Source: Pseudeuparius sepicola | Taxonomy: Eukaryota > Arthropoda > Insecta > Coleoptera > Anthribidae | Assembly: GCA_963920635.1 (NCBI GenBank) | Contig: OY987299.1 | Span: 116,623,373-116,687,372, forward strand | Length of the DNA stretch: 64,000 nt | Direction: 5' to 3' | Part shown: in pieces, positions 57,642 to 64,000 of the stretch | How positions within the stretch are numbered: position 1 is the stretch's first letter | Layout of the letters: each line of letters opens with the position of its first letter | Translations under genes and position numbers: made by a program | Notes under the pieces: generated by a model | Seen by the model: the letters and a program-made list of their open reading frames with translations, nothing else | Told to the model about the DNA's origin: nothing | The model's database searches: none

Positions 57642-58598
57642 GCCTTTGCTATCAGTACACAGTGTATACAGGGTGTATTTTTGTCGAAAAAAAAACAAGG
57701 CCGGAGTAAACTGTACCCTCAATTTTAAAAGCTAGCTAGCTAGGACGTTAAAACGATATTATTGCTTATATCTGCCAAACTATGATACCACACCACTTAA
57801 TCAGTGGCGGCTCGTAACTATTTAAACTTAAACAGGCGGGGCCAAATATCGGAAGACATTTAAAAATCAATGTGCCTAACTAAACCGGTGTAAAGTTAGT
57901 AGCCGATTTTCTGGCAGCAAAAAATTTTCCTCGCCCTTATTTCCACAAATTTATTTTGATAAAAATAAAGTAGAAAGGGTAACTATTATTAAACCTTCTA
58001 AGCAGATTAAACTGGAGAATGAAGAAAAATATTCATCAAAAAATAAACGTTGAAATTTTTGGCTCCTAGAAAATTGGCTGCTAAGTGCTAAGTTCAGTTT
58101 TAAGTAGACACTTTTGTTGAATTTACGTGATCGCGTTTTTTATGTTCTGCCGTTTGATTTTTCTCTATAGTTAAACCAAGGTAACGGCCTGCCCTCTATA
58201 ACTGTTTAATTTGCAGTTTTTGCTCAAATTACATTGACGAAAATGAATTTCTTAATAAAAAAAACTAACACTGTTTTATGAAATGCTACTTTTATTAGTG
58301 ATATAAACAAAAATAGTAAAAGTAGGTAAATAAGGATTTTTTAAACTGTTGACTATGTATGTACCTACATGTAGGAATTGAGATTTTTTAAGTAGGTATT
58401 GACTGAACACGCCAGAAAGTAATTACCCATTTTCAGTCAGAATTACCTTTGAACATTTTTTGACAGAGAGGAATAAAATAAAATAGTTAAATGAGAAAAC
58501 ACATTTATTAAAAAAACACCTAAATACCAAATCCAGAAATATTGTCAACATAAATAAATTATATAAGTAAGAACATTTTAACGCATATACAATTATTA
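57642..58598. other. Non-coding stretch with isolated transposon termini
   Basis: TATACAGGGTGTATTTTTG at 57664 and CAGTGGCGGCTCGTAAC at 57801 look like element ends without partners. The rest is AT-rich. Confidence 0.4.
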
Positions 58599-59386
58599 TA
58601 CAGGGTGTCCAACTTTAAAACTGTACAAATCCGTAAAATCTTCATTTTTAGAGATAAGAGCCTAAACTTTTTTTGTTTGAAAGGCCTTCAAAAACCGCTT
58701 CTTTTGACCTTCCTGCTATTATTAAAATGCAAATCCAGGGCCGGCTACCATTTTTTTATACCCCCAATTTTCTCGAAAACCATTTAGCGATTTTTTTATT
58801 TAAAATCTGACCCCACAGCGTTAATCAGAACACCCCAAAACCCCTATATACCAAATTTGAATAATAATTTTTTCAATGATTCTACAGCACTCATGACCCA
58901 TATAAAGTTTCATAAAAATTCAGCATTTTGAGATGGCACAGATAAGAATACTCTGTATATTTTGTATTGGACCTTTGCACACCAATACCTTGAGTGGTCC
59001 TATAGACCACTGAACTGTTTTGAGGGGATTCCATGGCAATCTTGACTTGGCAGATACCTTTAAAAGTCCTATTTTGCTCAACTTTGACACCCTGCAGATT
59101 GGAACTCCCTGTATATTTTTTATTCAAATTTGGTGTAAAGGGGTTTTTGGGTGTTCTGATTAATGCTGTGGGGTCAGATTTTAAATAAAAAAATCGCTAA
59201 ATGGTTTTCGTGAAAATCGAGGGTATAAAAAAATCGCAGCCGGCCCTGGATTTGCATTTTGAAAATGACGGGACGGTCAAAAGAAGCGGTTTTTGAAGGC
59301 CTTTTAAACAAAAAAAAGTTTGGGCGATTGTCTCCGAAAATGAAGATTTTACGGATTTGTACAGTTTTAAAGTTGGACACACTGTA
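58599..59386. repeat. Foldback family B, complete copy
   Basis: 788 bp from TACAGGGTGTCCAACTTTAA to AAAGTTGGACACACTGTA. Arms about 270 bp (58599-58867, 59110-59386). The spacer holds the family interior in minus orientation, including ACACCCTGCAG and GGAACTCCCTGTA boxes. Homologous to 5387-5850 and 54866-55927. Confidence 0.9.
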
Positions 59387-61500
59387 TGTTATTTGTTTTG
59401 GCAATAATAATAGTCCCCCACTAGTCAATAGTTTCACAATGTGTAAAAAGAGTTTCAAGGCTAAAAAAAATTCGAAGTCTCGCCCGCAGCTCTAGGGTTT
59501 ACTATAGATCCCAACGTACCCGTTGAAAATAAACACCATCTATGGAGCTGGAAATATAAAATTTTGTGTCTGTATTTTCTGCTCGTGTGTGGTTGATGTA
59601 ATATACGATTTCTATTAAAGGGAAAAGGATGGAATGATACCCCTGTTTGTGTATGTTGTGTATTTGGGCGGGTCCTTTCCCCAAGTAAATTTCTGGTCGC
59701 GAAAGGGAGCAGTGAAAGGGGCAAATAATATTGTAATGAATCTCAAAAATCACAGTCCAAACTCGTTACCTTGGTTACCACCTTTATTGTTTAGCCTTCA
59801 AAAATCACAAATAAACTTGTCAGATTACTGTCACTGCCCAAGAATATTCTTTCAGCTCCAAAATTCGCACAAAATCGCTTTCTAACCTTTCACTTTCTCC
59901 AGGCCCAATTCCCAGGTCTTAATGTCAAGTAAAACCCTGTCAAAAGTCAAAATCAAGATATTGCCAGACTCGAAATGTCCCATCTGTAATTCCCACCGAG
60001 CTATCCCAGTATACCCCAGAAAACAGTGTGCTGTTTTCTAGACTTTGCTTTCGAGTCAGCGACACCGACTGTGAATAATTGTTACTTCCGCTAGCCGCAA
60101 GATGGCTCCGGCGAAAATGCCAGAAGATTTTCGATATCGATCCGCTTTAATTTCTGGTCCGGAATGTAGAGGGTGCCAGCGGGCTCCGGAGATGTTTTTA
60201 AATCGGCACGCTGTTCCATGGGCGTAGATTCTCTTTTTAAATCTTCACCCAACGCTTAAGGCCTTCTTCCATCAATATTTTTATTTACAACAAAGAAAGA
60301 AACACACCTGTGACATGTTAGCTTTATATTATTCAACATATATACAATGTATATGTCATATAATATTATGCATAATACGAGTATTATGTAATAATATAAT
60401 AACATTTCGAAGACTATAGAAATAATTGTTTAAGACATTTTTCTTAATTATACGTCAAACTAAATCTTATCTTTCAGAATTAGAAAAAAGGACACACAGT
60501 CTTTTGAATTGCTTTTACAGCCATCCGCACTGCAATAAGAACCGTAATAAAACATCACTACTCAGAATTGGCAACGGTATTGGATATAATTTACGCGCAC
60601 CCGGTACAATACGAATCACACCGTTCCGAGAGACACCGTGTAACAAAGTGACGCTCGGAATCGCCCGCTCAGCGGGATATCGATCGAGGACTAAGGCGAA
60701 GGGAGCGGGATCGGGCGGGGGGGAAATATTTGTTTACACAGGCCAAGTGAGCGGACTTTAGTATTCTCTAGACTTTGCTTTTACTGATGCCCTTGATTGA
60801 TGCCGAAATAATAGAAAAAAAAGGAATTTATATTTTTCAACGGACTTTTTTGTCATATATAGCCTTTATTCGAAATCTATAATATGAGGTCCAACTTTTA
60901 AGGATAACACTTCATGAATCTATAGAAAACGTCAAAATATGTAGACTTTCTCATATAAACCTGTATCCAAATCCTAACAGTTTTCGTTATACAGGGCGTC
61001 AAAATTCTTTTTTTTTTCAAGTTTTCCTTTATTTCTCCTAAAAGAAGACAGGGCAAACATATTTGGCAAACATATTTGGTACAGTTTAAACACACATTAA
61101 GTTCTTTAAATTAAAAATAATTTAATCTGTCTACTTCCACCAGTGCGGGAGACGCAGGGGTAAACCATCATGGTTGATAATAATAAAAAAAATGGTACGA
61201 CAATGGAAAGGTAATATCAATATCTTCACTAAATTTCCCAATTATTTATTCCAAGAAAAAAACTATTCTTGACTTTTTTCAAAAATGTACCGTTTTTGAA
61301 AAATTCAAATTATTCCCAACAAAAATCGAGAACCAACAGTGCAGTTCAATGCCGGTAAGGCGAGCGGTAGGACTATTTGCCCTTGGAGTAGTTGTTTCTG
61401 TTGTTTCTATATCCTTTAAAATAAATAGTTGTTTTTATTTAGTATTGGATAGATATGTTGAACGATAATGCCACTTATGATCATTGGTCTAGTTAAGTAT
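59387..61500. other. Non-coding with GC-richer islands at 60050-60220 and 60590-60760
   Basis: No gene recognised. The islands contain GCCGCAAGATGGCTCCGGCG and GGGATATCGATCGAGG. TACAGGGCGTCAAAATTC at 60992 is a terminus-like box. AT-rich palindromic sequence occurs at 60330-60400. Confidence 0.35.
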
Positions 61501-62766
61501 ATTGTCTGTGGGCATATACCTATATGATTGAACTAAATGATTCAAGTGCGAGTTTAAATATTTTGACAAAATACGAAATTGCGAACGCTGTGAAATTTTG
61601 AAAAGCACTAAAATTTAATAAAAATATCCGAAAGGCTTAAAACTCTGACGAGAAAATGTCCAAGAAACAAAAATTAAGCTAGGCATATTTGACAACTTCT
61701 TTGCAGTATGACCCAAAGATTCTTATTATTTTTAAAATGAGAAACTAGGAGAAAAAATAGAAATTCCGTTTATCTGATCCATCCTCTATCTTGTTTATCT
61801 CAACGACATCAAAAGTATTGATATTTTCGACAACAAATCTTTTAAAAATATCTACATAAAATATGGAAAATAAATTCTACATCATAAAAATTATGCGTTA
61901 ATCAACGTTTAAATCTTGTATTCTGATTGAATGTACCACTTTTTCATTCCAGTTTTTCTCTGAAACACTGAATTCCCTATGCTGTCCGCTCACAATCAGT
62001 CCATTCTCTGTTCTGTATGATTTGGCTCCCAGTCACAATCCCACGTTTCTCTCAACTTTCGTTACGGCCAGAACTTTTTCCCTTTTACGGCTTTCTAAAC
62101 TCTCTAATTGTAGGAAGGGATCCGGTGCAAGTTGTAAAAAGGCGAACAAACACTTACAGCAGTCGTTAAATGAGCGACTTACAAGTTTATACTCCGATCC
62201 ACCCCATTAAGTCGAATTGAAACAATTTGTACGAGGCATTCTCCTTGCTTAGACTCAATTAAGGAGAAGAGATTTCTTCGGGAACGCTGGACGTGATAAG
62301 TAGCCAATAATTTATGTATTTGCATTCGCCAACGGTTTCAGCTCGTTATTCGCTATTTGTTTGAGTGTCATATCTTCTTCACAGGTCATTAAGGCTCAAG
62401 TTCTGCAGTTCCTGTATTGTCCGGTCTCCTCGCCATTTTATCAACGCATATACCCGCATACATTAAAAATATACATAGTTAGATTTTCCATCTACAACTT
62501 GATATAATATAGTTTTTACAAACCAAGATCAAGTAATGCTTAAAAATTCACTGAATGTGTATACTATCATTCTAAGTGGCTTTTTATTTGAATCGAATCA
62601 GCTGTGAAACGTTTTAAAAGAAATATTGCAATGAAAACAAACAATGCAGAGAGCTCGTCTTGTCAAGTATTATGTCAAGTGAAGCCGAACCATAAATGGC
62701 AATAATTGATCTTCTTTCTCAGCAAATTAGACTGTAATAAATAAAAAATGCAGTAGGTATACCGGC
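61501..62766. other. Non-coding stretch
   Basis: Only short frames. Nothing recognised. Confidence 0.35.
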
Positions 62767-62850
62767 GCGGCCCTCATAAATGTTTCCACTAGGCATGAGA
62801 AATGAGCAAGAAACCAAGAATTTCGGGTAAGTGCGGCAACGTTGCGCCAA
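62767..62850 (-). repeat. Fragment shared with 11738-11812
   Basis: Inverted match including TGTTTCCACTAGGCAT and AATTTCGGGTAAGTGCGGCA. Both copies end at GCGCCAA(T/A)T. The identity of the element is unknown. Confidence 0.75.
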
Positions 62851-63243
62851 TTCTACGGTCGTCACTTACTCCTTTGAGGTTATGGCTGGCTTTTAAACCT
62901 CGAGAGAGGGGCGGGGTAATTGCAACGTTGTCAGTTCAACTCCTTTGCGACCGCACGTATTGAAACGATTTCAATGGCCGCGCCTGCACTTCATATTTAA
63001 TCAATATATTATTGGGATCCGTTTGACATCTTTGACTAGATGGGCTCTTTTTATTCTGTCGTATCTATAGAACGGCAGTTGTCCTTCAATGTTGACAGTT
63101 TTATAAGGCGCATCCGCAATAAAATGTCCGGCTTAAAACTTCCCTTAAATTAGAAAGGAAAAATGACAGCTGCTCTAAAAACAACTTATTTCTACTTTTG
63201 TGATAATTTTAACAGGATATTATATTGTTGCAATTATTATTAG
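62851..63243. other. Non-coding stretch
   Basis: A GC-richer part at 62860-62990. A diverged match to the 40.4 kb foldback arm lies at 63015-63060 (TTTGACATCTTTGACTAGAT). Confidence 0.4.
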
Positions 63244-64000
63244 TCTTTTCACAATGATACTAAATTATGCAGTTTCCATTAAAATAAAATACAAGAGATA
63301 ATCTACAATAATTAAAATTATATTTAGTATTGACCTTTTACGCTCTAGAGACTTTTTGTCAGATTGTTTACATTTTGGGTTCGTAAATAGTTTTATAGAT
63401 ATATATTTATCTAAACAATGTCATTATTATTTGTTGCAAGAATAGCATAGATTATGTCACAAGGAGTAGAAGTAGGGTAAGGTGGGGCAAGTTGGCGAAC
63501 GGGGCAAGATGACTGATTAAAATTTTCTAGAAAAGGAAAAAAGAGATATGGGCACTGAAATAGCTATAACATTCTAACTGGCACATTACTATTCCCTACT
63601 CAAAGAGATGGCACTAGAGTCAGTAGTGTCAGTACTGTACGAGTTAGGTTACTGAGTGTGTTTACAGGAATAATGTTCTAAGATTCTTTTCACAATGATA
63701 CTAAATTATGCAGTTTCCATTAAAATAAAATACAAGAGATAATCTACAATAATTAAAATTATATTTAGTATTGACCTTTTACGCTCTAGAGACTTTTTGT
63801 CAGATTGTTTACATTTTGGGTTCGTAAATAGTTTTATAGATATATATTTATCTAAACAATGTCATTATTATTTGTTGCAAGAATAGCATAGATTATGTCA
63901 CAAGGAGTAGAAGTAGGGTAAGGTGGGGCAAGTTGGCGAACGGGGCAAGATGACTGATTAAAATTTTCTAGAAAAGGAAAAAAGAGATATGGGCACTGAA
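63244..64000 (+). repeat. 441-bp tandem duplication running off the window end
   Basis: The unit 63244-63684 restarts at 63685 (TCTTTTCACAATGATACTAA in both) and appears identical over all 316 bases available. Each unit carries GGGGCAAGTTGGCGAACGGG followed by GCAAGATGACTGA. No coding content. Copy number beyond 64000 is unknown. Confidence 0.93.

Noticed and set aside
1..64000. tRNA, rRNA or bacterial operon features
   Set aside because: No cloverleaf with conserved A/B boxes, no rRNA-like block and no Shine-Dalgarno-led gene clusters were seen in this window.

Overview
This window looks like intergenic, repeat-dense DNA from an arthropod, most likely an insect. The base composition is AT-rich with abundant TAGGTAC-type stretches. 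Spliced eukaryotic transposase exons, Penelope-like, Copia-like, Tc1, mariner-like, P-like, hAT-like and Helitron-like remnants are all present. I see no intact host protein-coding gene, no rRNA or tRNA, and nothing prokaryotic. The exact order of insect cannot be fixed from the sequence alone. Nearly every protein-level signal is a decayed transposon.

The commonest architecture is the foldback element: two long inverted arms ending in TACAGGGTG / CACCCTGTA (or TACAGTGT / ACACTGTA). They lie at 4.03-4.81, 6.32-7.23, 15.09-16.33, 40.61-41.73, 49.96-51.46, 54.87-55.93 and 58.60-59.39 kb, with degenerate ones at 1.56-2.74 and 9.54-11.33 kb. Two of them betray their origin. The 49.96 kb element carries the first codons of a DUF4817-type (mariner-like) transposase at its turn-around. 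The 15.09 kb element carries the C-terminal catalytic end of a mariner-like transposase between its arms. Further DUF4817 remnants lie at 37.45 and 52.5-52.8 kb.

Layout: 0-9.5 kb holds foldbacks, a hAT-like transposase C-terminus and the first copy of a ~610-bp repeat (R610). 9.5-11.3 kb is a composite with a 122-bp minisatellite, a Helitron helicase tail and a perfect 156-bp-arm palindrome. 12.7-13.6 kb is a TIR element with a TATA/heat-shock-like promoter. 18.8-19.9 kb is a broken Penelope-like element. 20.6-23.1 kb has an LTR-like segment, R610 copy B and a small hAT element with a perfect 8-bp target duplication. 28.1-30.6 kb is a second LTR/leader copy split by a 1.73-kb insertion. 33-36 kb holds hAT-type ends and R610 copy C. 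39.0-39.5 kb is a second small hAT element with an 8-bp duplication. 42.3-42.7 kb is a Copia reverse-transcriptase fragment. 44.2-44.9 kb is a Tc1 transposase fragment.

The most striking locus is 44.98-48.60 kb: 59-bp terminal inverted repeats, a perfect 8-bp duplication and a spliced THAP-domain gene, which together mark a P-element-like transposon. It contains two tandem R610 units and sits just outside the Tc1 fragment. A second, independent THAP-domain locus lies at 51.63-51.99 kb. The window ends in a 441-bp tandem duplication. Between the transposons are GC-richer single-copy islands (13.74, 17.14, 20.1, 23.5, 32.7, 36.1, 49.1, 60.1 and 60.6 kb) that may be the conserved regulatory part of the locus.
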